The notes below the pieces were generated by a model. It was not told where the DNA came from, searched no databases, and worked only from the letters and a program-made list of their open reading frames with translations. The position numbers and the translations under genes were made by a program. Below are positions 1 to 11,500 of a DNA stretch of 64,000 nt, in pieces; position 1 is the stretch's first letter, and each line of letters opens with the position of its first letter. The stretch is from Ceratopteris richardii (lineage: Eukaryota > Streptophyta > Polypodiopsida > Polypodiales > Pteridaceae): contig CM035438.1 of the NCBI GenBank assembly GCA_020310875.1, forward strand, positions 92,659,199 through 92,723,198, read 5' to 3'.

Positions 1-1
1 T

Positions 2-202
2 CTCCATTCAGAAAAGCTACGTATACCACATCCAGAGGTTCCCGGGCCTGTAGATTGGGATGCTCTACTCACTGACTTGGCCAAAGGGTTGAGAATTGTA
101 GAACATCATCTACCCACAGACGTTGTGGAGTACTACATCCAACGACCCACTCAACAAGGCTCTGTCAGAGACGACAGACGCGAGAGAGGGGGGGGGTGTT
201 AG
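2..202 (+). CDS. C-terminal tail of an unrecognised polyprotein (element X), open at the window edge
   Basis: An open frame enters from the left edge and ends at a TAG at 200-202, just inside the LTR that follows. About 66 codons are visible. The tail is acidic and hydrophobic (it includes VDWDALLTDLAKGL and DVVEYYIQRP) and ends in an Arg/Gly-rich stretch encoded by the polypurine tract (G run 188-196). Its position directly before a polypurine tract and LTR indicates the end of a retrotransposon gag-pol or a downstream ORF. I do not recognise a conserved domain, so its function is left open. It could also be chance reading through the 3' untranslated part of the element. Confidence 0.45.
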   Translation, partial: LHSEKLRIPHPEVPGPVDWDALLTDLAKGLRIVEHHLPTDVVEYYIQRPTQQGSVRDDRRERGGGC

Positions 203-919
203 CAGTAGTCAAGGAGCTGAAGGACTAACAAGACAAGGAAGCTTACGAAGGGAGTCAGAGCGAAGAGAATGTACAAGCAGACAGAGTAGTCAAAGAAGAT
301 CGAGCAAGTAGGCCATTATTTTTTCAAGAAGCTAAAGCATATCAAAGAGGTGGACACATAAGGAGAAGGAGCAACTAGGGAGCTCGAAGATGTGTATGTC
401 AAATCGTTAGAGGAAATCCCTACAAAAATAGTGATTTTCATCACTAAAAGCGGCACATTGTAAATACCATTTCATATTTTTGTAGCTCCATCTTGTGCAA
501 GCCAAGGAGTCCTTGAGCTTGAGGAGCATTAGAAGTAGCTACCTACCAGTTTTCATAATTTTTAGACTCCATTTGAGCTTTCAAATGGGACCTAGAACCT
601 AATTTTTAACTAGGCCGGACACTAGGTCTGGACACGGCCAAAACGTAGTCAAAAACTATAAATAGAGCTAGAGAGCTCATTTTTGAGGTTAGCTTATAAT
701 TGATTTGAACTTGTATGAGCATTTTGAAAGTAATCTAAAGAACTCCATTGCTTCTCACTCTTTGTCTTGCCTTGTGTGCGCGTGTGTGTGTGTATGTGTG
801 TGCATGTTAGTGTGCTTCTCACTCACTCACTTGTGCCTTCACTTGCTCGAGGTCATCATACCATCCTCACGTCTTCCCGGATTGACATTAAAGGAGGTGC
901 TACTCATCACTGAGCTACA
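197..919 (+). repeat. 3' LTR of element X
   Basis: The LTR begins TGTTAGCAG right after a polypurine tract (188-196) and ends in CA at 918-919, where sequence of copia A's LTR begins abruptly. A TATA-like CTATAAATAGAG lies at about 656-667, and a GT-rich microsatellite at about 779-806. The second half (about 530-919) has a diverged relative at 43484-43862, which supports its being a dispersed repeat. The matching 5' LTR lies outside the window, so the target duplication cannot be tested. Confidence 0.7.
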
Positions 920-1508
920 TAGATGTACCGGAAAATATTTACTAAGAAAATTGTAACTGTTAACTAACTTTCACAATAACATGAAATCACTCAAATTTCT
1001 TCACATACAAAGAATGCGCTCAAGAATGTGCTCAAACTTCCACATGAACATGTGTTTTCTATTAGAGAAGATGTGTACAAAAATAGCTTGGCCTCACTTT
1101 GCTCATAGCTATGGAAAACTCTCCTACTCTGAGTAGTTATTCCTTACCATCTCTCTCATATGAATACCCGGCAGTTCAGGTTCTATTATTCATCTCTACA
1201 TACGCAATCTCTGGCGTCTTCTATATCACTATCCTTAGTTTCTATACGCACTATTCTATTCCAGCTCTATGTGCTCTCTCTGCTCCCTTCTTCCCTCTCT
1301 TTTTTATGATCTTCTACCTCATATATATATACATTTTGTTCCGAGATTCAAAACTCGTATTTCTGGAAGTTTCTATGAACTATATTACAATCGTGAATTT
1401 GTCCCTTCACTAAGGCTTGATTTTCTGAATGCTTTGTTTTTGCTTCTGTTTGTCTTTCTTCGTCTTTATGTCTGTCTGTATGTCAAATTTGTGAGTGATT
1501 TTTCAACA
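920..1508 (-). repeat. Copia A 3' LTR, truncated by element X
   Basis: This 589-bp segment matches 14250-14842 with scattered differences. It ends CAACA at 1504-1508, directly followed by the complement of a polypurine tract. The rest of the LTR, corresponding to 6953-7302 plus 13905-14249, is missing here because element X begins at 919. Open frames within it, such as 1099-1413, are not supported as genes. Confidence 0.8.
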
Positions 1509-1524
1509 GCTCCCCCTCAATCAC
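1509..1524 (-). other. Polypurine tract of copia A
   Basis: On the minus strand this reads GATTGAGGGGGAGC immediately before the LTR start TGTTGAAAAA. It matches the tracts of copia B (12778-12787) and copia C (22180-22189), where it primes plus-strand DNA synthesis. Confidence 0.75.
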
Positions 1525-1545
1525 TAATTTGCATTCTCTGATCTT

Positions 1546-1879
1546 TCATATATTCTTCTTTTCTTTTATACCTGCCATCTCTTTGAATCTGCTTGTCTTT
1601 ACTCCATCCAAGCTCTTTGTCAGAATATCTACTATCTGATCTTTTGTAGATGTGTATACTATTTCAATCTCTTTTTCCATTACTTTTTCCCTCAGGAAAT
1701 GATATTGAATCTCTATGTGCTTTGTTCTTGCATGAAATACTAGATTTGCTGCAAGATACAACGAGCTCATATTGTCTCCATGTATGATAGGTATACCTTG
1801 ATCAATACCCATACTTTTCAACAAGGTCTGCATCCATATCACTTCTTCCACAAGTCCTTTATATTCTGCTTCTGTTGAT
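1546..1879 (-). pseudogene. Copia A RNase H, C-terminal part
   Basis: This is the end of the copia A polyprotein. It contains [12 protein letters not shown] (partly outside the longest open frame), [28 protein letters not shown] and the tail STKDQIVDILTKSLDG. These are the hallmark blocks of copia RNase H, which degrades the RNA strand of the RNA/DNA hybrid. The segment is cut off at about 1880, where sequence of a plus-strand copia C remnant begins. Roughly 100 bp of RNase H coding sequence present in copia B (about 12318-12402) is absent on either side of that remnant, including the stretch after the DSDWAG motif. Confidence 0.8.
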
Positions 1880-2988
1880 GATGAAGATTGAAGATGAAGA
1901 CTTAAGCCAAAATGTTTGGCTTGAGGGGGAGCTGTTGGTGTAAATCACAAGCCTACACATTTGGCTTGGAAGACATCATGAAGACTCCACATGCATGAAG
2001 AACCATAGGAACATATGCTAGTGGTTTATTACCACTTTACCTCATTGTAAAAGTCTAATTTGACTTAGAATCTTTTTTAATCACCTACCTAAGTGATTCG
2101 TGGAAAGTAGATCACTTGATTGAGAGAATATCTCCAAACTTTTAGATGCTTGATCATAGGAAGCCAAAGATTTGAATTTGAATTCAAATCCTAAGTCATT
2201 TCCTATAAAATTGGATGTGAAAAAGTCACGGGTAGATCACTCCATTCTCGAGGCTCATTCTGTTGAGCTTGAGTGTGTGTAAGGACTATACCATAGCCTA
2301 CACCTCTCTACACCATTTGGCAATGCTAGACATGCCAATGGGATTGTACACAATTGTTAATCAATAGATACATTTACATCATTCATCTTTGTATTCACTG
2401 CTTGTCTACTCCAAAGTCTGTTAACTTGTCAAGGGCATATCTCGGTCAATACTACTCCAAATTCAGTGATTCAAAGCTTGTTGATTCAGCTCAAAGTCAT
2501 CTACATGCTGACAAAGTTTGAAGTGATTTCATTCAGCCAATTCAGAGAAATCTTCGTCGAGGTGCTCACTGGTCTATCTCTACTACAGTCCTAAAAGTTC
2601 GGGGGTATAGCTAATTTTGCTAAATCAATTTCTCTGAGTATAGTTTGTCATTTTACATCATTCCACTTGCAAATGTTAGCTTACTAAGCTAATTGAATAC
2701 CCCTAGAAGGAATTTTATCAATTGCTACTGTGCTGGTCACGCTGAGCAAAACATTGAGAAGGTGTCAAGACCAAAATAGAAGGTTTTCTTGACTTTGTGA
2801 CTTCCAAAGTTATCTGTTTTGATTCAATCATTGCACACATCGTTCCAAAGAACATAGGCTATTTCTTGGTGTCATTGGGAAGCTAAGGAAGTCTACTAAT
2901 CAAGTCTGAAGCTAAAGAGGGCTGGTACAAAGCAGGTTTTAGCAGTACCTACTCAATCTCTTGGATCATCCATCCATTTTTCCCAACA
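1880..2988 (+). mobile_element. Copia C-type remnant: last bases of the internal region plus one LTR
   Basis: From about 1880 the sequence matches the 3' end of copia C's internal region (compare 22147-22189), including the polypurine tract GAGGGGGAGC. An LTR-like segment follows at 1933-2988, beginning TGTTGGTG and ending CCCAACA. It is clearly diverged from the copia C LTRs at 22190-23313 and 27600-28723 but shares start, end and many internal blocks (for example AGTCTGTCAACTTC-like and GGGGGTNT regions). Copia A resumes at 2989. The 5' part of this inserted copy is gone, together with about 100 bp of its target, so this is a deletion derivative and not a simple solo LTR. Confidence 0.75.
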
Positions 2989-5900
2989 TTGACTTCCTGC
3001 CCAGTCTGAGTCACTCTATGCTCTCAGCTTTATATCTGACGTAAAAGGATAATATAATCCTTCTTTTATAGTTCTTTTGATATATCTAAGAACTCTTTGT
3101 CCTGCAACCCAATGTTGATCCTTCGGACAATGCATGAACTGTGAGAGAACTCCCACTGCATAACTGAGATCAGGTCTTGTTAGTGTAGCATAAATTAAGC
3201 TTCCCACTAATGACTGATACTTCCTCATATCTTTAAACTCTGCACCACCATATTTGTTGAGTTTATGATTGACTTCAAGCGGTGTTGAGGCTTCTCTGCA
3301 ATTCTCCATGTTAAACTTCTTCAATAAGTTTAGGAGATATCTTTCTTGCGAAACATATACACCATGATCTGTATATATAACTTCCATTCCAAGAAAGTAT
3401 GATAACTTTCCTAGATCACTGATCTTGAACTCCTTTTCAAGCAATCTCTTTACCTCCTTGATTCCTTCATCTGAGGTTCCTGTGATTATAATGTCATCTA
3501 CATAAATACAAATGTAGATCATACCTTCATCTATTCTCTTAATGAGTAGACTTGCATCTGCCTTTGAACTTTGGTATCCAAGGTCATTGAGATACTTCAC
3601 AAGTCTGTAATTCCAAGCTCTTGGAGCTTGCTTCAATCCATAAAGAGCTCTTCTTAATCTGTAAACATGATTTGGGTAACTGGAACTTACAAACCCTTCA
3701 GGTTGTTCCATGTAGACTTCATATGATATATATCCATTCAGAAATGCATTCTTTATATCCAACTGACTTAGCTTCCATCCTTTTGATGTTGCTATAGCAA
3801 TCACTGTCCTTATGGTTGACATCTTTGCTACCGGACTGAATGTGTCATCGTAATCTATGCCATGCATCTGAGCATAGCCTTTGACCACCAGTCTAGCTTT
3901 GTATCTGGCTATTCTTCCATCTGCAAGTTTCTTAACTTTGTAAACCCATTTATTTCCAATCACTTTCTTACCATTTGGTTTTGGAACAAGTTCCCAAGTC
4001 TTGTTCTCCTCAAGTGCATTGAACTCCTCCTTCATTGCTTCTTCCCATTTTTCCTTACCTTTTGCTTCACTGTAATTTTGAGGTTCTTCATCCTCCTTTA
4101 CTAAGTAAGCATAGTTCTTCTGAGTCAAATAAGAAGTATCATAGGAATACCTTGTTGGTTGTTTCCTTACTTTGTTTGACCTTCTTAGCTCATATTCTTC
4201 ATGTGTATCTAAATACACATCTTCATCAAATCTCGGTCCATCTTCGTTTCTCATACCTGATCCGATCCTGGTCGTGCTTGCCTGCATATGATCTTCATCT
4301 CCATTTACCTGCATATGTGATTTACCTTTTTCAATTCTTCTCATTTCTTCTTCAAGTGTTTCAACACTATGCTCTTTATCTGTATACCAACTCTTTCCTT
4401 CATCAAATGTCACATCTCTGGAAACAATAAACTGTTTGGTTAGAGGACTCCATAGTCTATAACCCATCTACTTTTCATCATATCCGATGAACACGTATTT
4501 TTCAGCTTTTGGTTCAAGCTTATGTCTCAGTTGTGATGGTACATAACCATAAGCAACTGATCCAAGCACTTTACAATGATCAAGTGTTGGTTTCTTACCC
4601 CACAAAGCTTCATAAGGGGTCATTCTATTTAAAGTTGTACATGGTAATCTATTTACCAGATATGTAGCTGTATTTACAGCCTCAGCCCAAAGATAATTTG
4701 GACAATTCTTCTCTTTTAGCATTGCTCTTGCAAACTCAACTAGAGTTCTGTTTCTCCTTTCTGCTACTCCATTTTGTTGCGGTGTATACCTGCAAGTTAT
4801 TTCTCTTTTGATACCGGTATTCCACAGATAATCATTGAACTCTCGAGAAAAATATTCTCCTCCTCCATCAGACCGTAGCCTTTTGAGTTTTTGTCCTGTA
4901 AGTCTTTCAGCATATGCATGAAAATGTCTGAAAGCTCCAAACACTTCTGACTTCTCTTTCAAAACATAAAGATTTATCCATCTTGTTGCATCATCAATAA
5001 AAAGAACATAATACTTTGAATCGCTGATAGATCGTTCTTTTGTTGGTCCCCATCCATCTCTATGTATGAGTTCTAACACATCATCGTGTTTGTACCCTTT
5101 CTTCTGAAATGGTAACCTGTGGGCTTTTCCCATCTGACAGGCTTCGCACTTGTGAATCATATGTTGATTCTTCATATTTGGTAATCCTCTCATGGATTGT
5201 TTCTCCACCATAGTTTTGATTCCTATTTCATTCAAATGTCCTAACCTCTTATGCCAGAGGTCTAACTCTGTAAATACCTCATCACCATGTGTGATCAAAG
5301 CTTGACCAACATTCCCTTGTACTTTAAGAGTAAAAAGTCTATCTTCCTTTTTACCATGAACAATTTGATTGTATTTCTTTGGATCTTCAACAAATACTCC
5401 TTCATTTGTAAACCTGACTTGAAAACCTCTTTCTACTATCTGTCCCACGCTGATCAGATTCTTCGGGATTGTTGGAACATACAAAACATTTGTTACAGGT
5501 CAGCTCCATTCTTACATTTTACTTTTCCAATTGACCTTAAATTATGTTTTGTATTATCACCTATTTGTACTGTATGATTTGAAATACCTCCTTCAAGTTC
5601 TGATAGCAATTCTATATTTCCTGACAAATGATTTGAACAACCAGAGTCAATATAGAATACCTTGAGTTCTTCATTCTCTGACATACTTATTGAGTTCATC
5701 ATCAACGTTGTATGACTGTCATTCTGCGTATCATTCGCATAGTTGTAGTAGGTAGTGTTGTGAGATTGATTCTGTCCCCAACTTCTTGCTCCACCTCTAC
5801 CATATCCGCCTCTTTGGCTTTGTCTTCCTCTTTGATATCTTCCGCTTCTGCCTCTGCTATTCTTATTCTGATTCTGACTTGATCCTTGAGAATTATGCCA

Positions 5901-6725
5901 GCAATCATGAGCCAAATGATTGCTTAATCCACAGATCCAACAAGTCTTCTTGTTGTTAGTCTGATTGCCTCTTCCTTTACCTCTACTTTTACTTCTTATG
6001 TTACCTCTTCCTCTTGCAAAATTTGCTTGAGTAGACATCTCTTCTTCATCTTTTTCTTTACCTTTATCACCTTTCTTCTTATTCTTTGCGTACATAGCAG
6101 AACTATGTCCTTTATCTGCTTCTGTCTTCAAATCTTGCTCAAACGTTAACATTAGTCCAAGCAACTGATTTAAATCTGGCACAAAATGATTTAAAGAAAG
6201 TTCAGTTGAGAGTACGAAAGGTTTCCACCTTTCATCTCCTCTCAGTCCTACAAGCACTTGTGCTATCAACCTGTGATCTTCGATATCTTCATCAAAAGCT
6301 CCAAGACTGTCCGCCAAGTCCTTCATCTTAGTGACATAATCACTAATGCTTGGACTTTGCTTTTTCTTGAACGTTGTAAACTCGAACCATAAGCTAGCCT
6401 TCCTAGCTTTCGTCGTATTTTGGAAATGATCTTCCAATGCACTCCATATGTCTTATGCTTTCTCCAGACCTCTAATGTGTGCTAGTAGATGATCTGTAAT
6501 GGTATTGTAGATATAAGCTCTTGCCGTTGCATCTTTCTTCTGCCACAGCTTCAAAGCTTCTAACTCCTCTTTCTTTGGTTGACTGTCGTCTTCGAAAATC
6601 GGCTTCTTTTCTTCTCCTGTTACATATATGATTAAGTCCTTACTCATAAGTAAGGCTTCCATGCGCATTACCCCTGCGGGATAATTATCTCTGTCCAATT
6701 TGTCAATAGAGATATGATCTGCCAT
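2989..6725 (-). pseudogene. Copia A gag-pol (gag, protease, integrase, RT, start of RNase H)
   Basis: Reading from ATG at 6723-6725: a gag domain starting MADHISIDKLDRDNY, then a CCHC zinc knuckle (CWICGLSNHLAHDC) followed by an Arg/Gly/Gln-rich stretch. A retropepsin site (YIDSGCSNH), integrase zinc residues (HKRLGH...CEACQMGK), integrase core (RSDGGGEY, NGVAERRNR), and RT with YVDDIIITG follow. The normal protein would be one frame, but it is broken by a TAA near 6463 (GAA in the homolog), a 1-nt deletion near 5490, a TAG at 4465-4467 (CAG in copia B), and a TAG just after KLRA near 3015. The first integrase motif is HRDGWGP where copia B has HTDVWGP; the Asp is kept. It ends at the copia C remnant. 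Confidence 0.9.
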
Positions 6726-6939
6726 AATCTTATTGTTTTTATTACTTTCGGTGAGTGTAACTTTAAAAAGTTTACCTTTTACAAACCTTTACCCTTGAGA
6801 ATTACTTCGGAACGTTCCTTGACATCGTTTGTTGTTGATCATCTCAGCTTTCACCTTTCTTGTGAAAGTTCTTCGAATTCTCTTGTATCTTCACTTTTGG
6901 TTACTCTTGAGAATCTTTCTGCTCTTTAGAATCTTTCTA

Positions 6940-6950
6940 CTCTGATACCA
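6940..6950 (-). other. Primer-binding site of copia A
   Basis: The minus strand reads TGGTATCAGAG, complementary to the 3' end of initiator tRNA-Met, the usual primer of plant copia elements. The LTR boundary (TGTTG on the plus strand) is two bases away at 6953. Confidence 0.8.
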
Positions 6951-6952
6951 CT

Positions 6953-7302
6953 TGTTGAGATCTAACAAGTTATCATCAACTGTTGAACTCTTGTACTATT
7001 TGTTGAGGTGGCGAGTGAGCTTAACTAGTTAAAGCTCAACTGCGGAATTCACCACGTCACAAGAACTAAGCTAGAGTGATGTTAGAACACCTCTATAATC
7101 ATCAATAGCTTAGCAAGCTTCCTAAAACTGAAAACTTTATAACTATCTTTAGTGAAATCTGAAAATTCACTTTACCGAAAACTTCACCTTTCCTTCAGGC
7201 TTCAGTTCTGATCTCGTTTACTTCAGTCTTTACATTTCTTTGTTAGCTTACTGTTAGATATACTTTCTGTCACTTAGACGTGTCAAACCTGTGTTTTGAA
7301 CT
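6953..7302 (-). repeat. Copia A 5' LTR, first part (up to the copia B insertion)
   Basis: Begins TGTTGAGATCTAAC next to the primer-binding site and runs to the copia B target site. It continues at 13905. The joined length is about 1.29 kb. The target bases GAACT (7298-7302) are repeated at 13905-13909. No gene is seen in this stretch. Confidence 0.8.
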
Positions 7303-8372
7303 TGTTGGAGAAATAATCACTAATTGGACCTATATTTGAAGGTCAAAGCTTTAGAAGAAAACCACATGCCTATGTGAAAGGACAAATTCACAAGTGAATT
7401 ATATTTGTAAAGTTAGTTCACTTTAGTTCTAGAAGTTTTTTAAAAGACACGGGAATGAGAAAATCTATATAAGTTAGTTTGTATCAATTGACGCGTGAGA
7501 GAAGAAAAGGAAGACAATGAGAAAGTGAGTTAGAACTCATTTTGTATGACTGAGAATAGTCGGGCTTCTCTGCGTGAGAAAGCACCTGTGCATTCCAGTT
7601 TTCATAGTTATGGAAAGAGTTTATTGAACTTCTGTGTATAAGTCTTCTTCTTTCATCTCCATTGTTTGTCTTCTGTGTAATGATTTTGAAGAATTGAAGT
7701 ATTTCAAGCAAGTCGATGCCTGGCATCGAATGTATGTTGAAAGGTTGAGTTTTATGCGAGAAGTCGATGCCTGGCATCGAATCTTGGCTGATAAGTCATT
7801 GTTTTCATTCTCTGAGTGTTACCTGTTGTTGAATCTTGGCGAGTTTCAGCATAAAGTCGATGCCCGGCATCGACTTCCCACATAAAAGTGGTCTTGTTCA
7901 TGTGTGTGTAAAAGAGGCTAATTCTGGTACTGAAAAAGTGGTTGAAAAAGCTCAAAGTCGATGCTCGGCATCGACTTTTGGTTGCAATTCAATGCTATGC
8001 ATCGAATTTTTATTTTTAGACAGCGAAATTTACTAAAACATGCAAAATTTCCAGTTTTGGCAAGTCATACAGGGTGATCTTGTGAAGGCCATAACTTGAG
8101 TTCTAGAGATCCGTTTCATGCATATCATAGCTTGCTGGAAAGATCTACTCTTCTAGTTTTATCCTATAAAAGATCTTGGAGAAATAATATTTGAGCTAAC
8201 TATCAAAATACTGAAGGTATGCCATTTCAGTGACTAGAAAAATCTGAAGAAGCAAAGTTCTTGGTTTCGGCTATCATTTCTCAAAGTTTGGAGTGGCAAT
8301 GAGTTAATGGTGACCATAGAGGTGTTCTAGTGTCACATTAATTCATTTCTTGTGGTGTTTTACACATCAACA
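7303..8372 (+). repeat. Copia B 5' LTR
   Basis: This 1,070-bp LTR starts TGTTGGAGAAA and ends CATCAACA. It carries five copies of a 17-bp palindromic motif between 7713 and 8005. Relative to the 3' LTR it lacks a 39-bp net segment containing one palindrome. Short open frames here, which read the palindrome as Val-Asp-Ala-Trp-His-Arg, are not real genes. Confidence 0.92.
7713..8005. promoter_or_regulatory. Cluster of five palindromic 17-mers in the 5' LTR
   Basis: Copies lie at 7713-7729 and 7764-7780 (TCGATGCCTGGCATCGA, a perfect 8+1+8 palindrome), 7857-7873 (central C, also perfect), 7958-7974 (one mismatched arm position) and 7989-8005 (degenerate). Such spaced perfect palindromes in an LTR U3 region resemble binding sites for a dimeric transcription factor. 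That role is inference; the symmetry is directly visible. Confidence 0.6.
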
Positions 8373-8374
8373 AG

Positions 8375-8386
8375 TGGTATCAGAGC
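8375..8386 (+). other. Primer-binding site of copia B
   Basis: TGGTATCAGAGC, complementary to the 3' end of initiator tRNA-Met, begins three bases after the LTR end at 8372. This is the standard arrangement for plant copia elements. Confidence 0.9.
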
Positions 8387-8583
8387 AGAAAGGTCCTAAA
8401 GAGCAGAAGGCGACAAAGGTACGAGAAGTTTTGGAAAGTTTTCCATTAAAGTTTCAAAGGTGAAGCATTTGAAGAGACAAGGCATCAAAAGGTTACTTCA
8501 AAAGTATCCTCATACACAAAGAACTTCAAAAGGTGTTATCCTTTATCCTTTAAGCTCACAGGTTGCAGCAGAAGGGAAGGAGT

Positions 8584-11500
8584 ATGGCAGATCATTTCTC
8601 CATTGACAAACTAGACAGAGATAATTACCCCGCATGGGTAATGAGAATGGAAGCCTTACTTATGAGTAAGGATCTCATGATATATGTTACAGGTGAAGAA
8701 GAGAAGCCAGTATTTGAAGATGAAAGCCGACCAAAGAAACAAGAACTTGATGCTTTAAAGCATTGGCAGAAGAAGGATGCAAGTGCAAAAGCCTACATCT
8801 ACAATACAATCTCTAATCATTTGCTACCACACATCAGAGGATTGGAATCATCTGAAGATATTTGGAATGCATTGGAGTATCATTTCCAAAGCACTACTAA
8901 AGCAAGGAAAGCAAGTCTATGGTCAGAGTTTACAACATTCAAGAAGAAGCCAAGTCAAAGTATTAGTGATTATGTCACTAAGATGAAGGATCTTGCAGAT
9001 AGTCTTGGATCCATAGATGAAGATGTTGAAGATCACAGATTGATTGCTCAACTACTTGCAGGCTTGAGAGGGGATGAATGTGGAAACCTTTTGTCTTATC
9101 AACAGAACTTTCTTTGAATCATTTTGTTCCAGACTTGAATCAGTTACTTGGTTTGATGCTCACATATGAGCAAGACTTGAAGGGAGATGGAGATAAAGGA
9201 CAAAGTTCTGCAATGTACATGAAGAACAAGAAGAAAGGAGATAAAGGTAAAGCAAAGGATGAAGAAGAGTCTAGTTCTCAAGCTTATTATGCAAGAGGTA
9301 AAGGCACTGGTAGAGGAAGACCAAGAGCTTTTGGAAGAGGTAGAGGTAATCAGAATAACAACAAGAAGGCTTGCTGGATCTGTGGATTGAGTAATCATTT
9401 GGCTCATGACTGTTGGCACAACCAACAAGGATCAAACTAGACTCAAAACAACAATAGCAGAGGCCGAGGTGGAAGATATCAAAGTAATTTCCAAAGAGGT
9501 AGACAAAATCAAAGAGGAGGCTACGATAGAGGTGCAGGTAGAAGTTCGGGACAGAATCAATCCTACAACACCACCTACTACAACTATGCAAACGACACAC
9601 AGAATGAAAGTCACACATCATTGATGATGAATTCAATAAGCACTTACATTGACTCTGGATGTTCTAATCATTTGTCAGGAAACATAGAATTGATGTCAGA
9701 ATTGGAAAAAAGCATTTCTAGCCATAGTGTTCAAACAGGTGATAATACAAGACATAGTGTACATTCAATTGGAAAAGTGAAATGCAAGAGTGGAGCAGAT
9801 TTGCTAACCAATGTTTTGTATGTTCCTACAATACCTAAAAACTTGATTAGTGTGGGACAGATAGTTGAAAAAGGTTTTCAAGTTAGGTTTACAAATGAAG
9901 GAGTATTTGTTGAAGATCTAGAGAATGGATATAATCAGATTGTCTCTGGTAAGAAAGAAGGTAGACTCTTTACTTTAAGAGTGCAAGGGAACATTGGTCA
10001 AGCTTTGCTCACACATGGTGAAGGAGTGATTACAGAACTTGATCTCTAGCATAAGAGATTAGGTCACTTCAATGAAAGAGGAATTAAAGCTATGGTTGCT
10101 AATCAGTCTGTACTAGGATTACCAAATGTGCAAAGTCAACATATGGTTTATAAATGTGAAGCATGTCAAATGGGAAAAGCACACAGGTTACCATTTCAAA
10201 AGAAAGGATTCAAACATGATGGAGTACTTGAGCTCATTCATACAGATGTATGGGGACCAACAAAAGAAGGATCTATCAGTGGCTCAAGGTATTATGTTCT
10301 TTTCATTGATGATGCTACAAGATGGATAACTGTATATGTTTTGAAGGAAAGATCAGAAGTGTTTGGAGCTTTCAAGCATTTTCATGCATATGCAGAGAGA
10401 GTAACAGGTCAAAAGCTTAAAAGACTGAGGTCTGATGGAGGGGGAGAATATTTCTCCCAAGAGTTCAATGATTATCTTTGGAATGCAGGTATTAAGAGAG
10501 AAATAACCTGCAGGTATACACCACAACAAAATGGTGTAGCAGAAAGAAGGAACAGGACTTTGGTTGAGTTTGCTAGAGCTATGCTAAAGGAGAAAAATTG
10601 TCCAAATTATATTTGGGCTGAGGCTGTAAATACAGCTACATATCTTGTGAATAGATTACCATGTGCAGCTCTAAATGGAATGACTCCATATGAAGCTTGG
10701 TGGGGTAAGAAACCAACCCTAGATCATTCTAGAGTGTTTGGATCTATTGCATATGCTTATGTGCCATCACAACTAAGACATAAACTTGAACCAAAGGCAG
10801 AAAAATATGTGTTCATTGGTTATGATGAAAAGCAGATGGGTTACAGATTGTGGAATCCTCTAACCAAACAATTTATTGTTTCTAGAGATGTTACATTTGA
10901 TGAACAGAAAAGTTGGTATGCAGATCAAAGTCATACAGCTGAAGAATTTGAAGAAGAGCTAAGAAGATGTGAGAAAGGAAAATCAATTGTGCAGGTAAAT
11001 AGAGATGAAGACTATATGCAAGCAAGTACATCCAGAAGTGGATTAACAAGAAGGAATGAAGAAGCTCCTATATTTGATGAAGAGGTGTATACAGACACTT
11101 ATGAAGAATGTGAACCAAGAAGGTCAAGCAGGACTAGAAGACAACCAGAAAGGTATTCTTATGATACTTCTTACATAACTCAGAAGAACTATGCATATAT
11201 GGTCAAAGATGATGAAGAACCCCAGAACTATGATGAAGCTAAAGGTAAGAAGCAATGGGAAGAAGCCATGAAGGAAGAATTCAATGCACTGGAGGAGAAC
11301 AAGACATGGGAACTTGTTCCTAAACCAAATAGTAAGAAAGTAATTGGAAATAAATGGGTTTATATAGTGAAGAAGATTGCAGATGGAAGTATAGCCAGAT
11401 ACAAAGCTAGACTGGTGGTGAAAGGCTATGCCCAAACCTATGGCATAGATTATGATGAGACATTCAGTCCTGTAGCTAAGATGTCAACTATAAGGACAAT

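Noticed and set aside
123-311. 62-codon open frame in the X LTR
   Set aside because: It crosses the polypurine tract and LTR start in a different frame from the polyprotein tail.
7634-7955. Open frames on both strands with repeated Val-Asp-Ala-Trp-His-Arg
   Set aside because: They are a by-product of the LTR palindromes, which read alike on both strands; they lie wholly inside the LTR.
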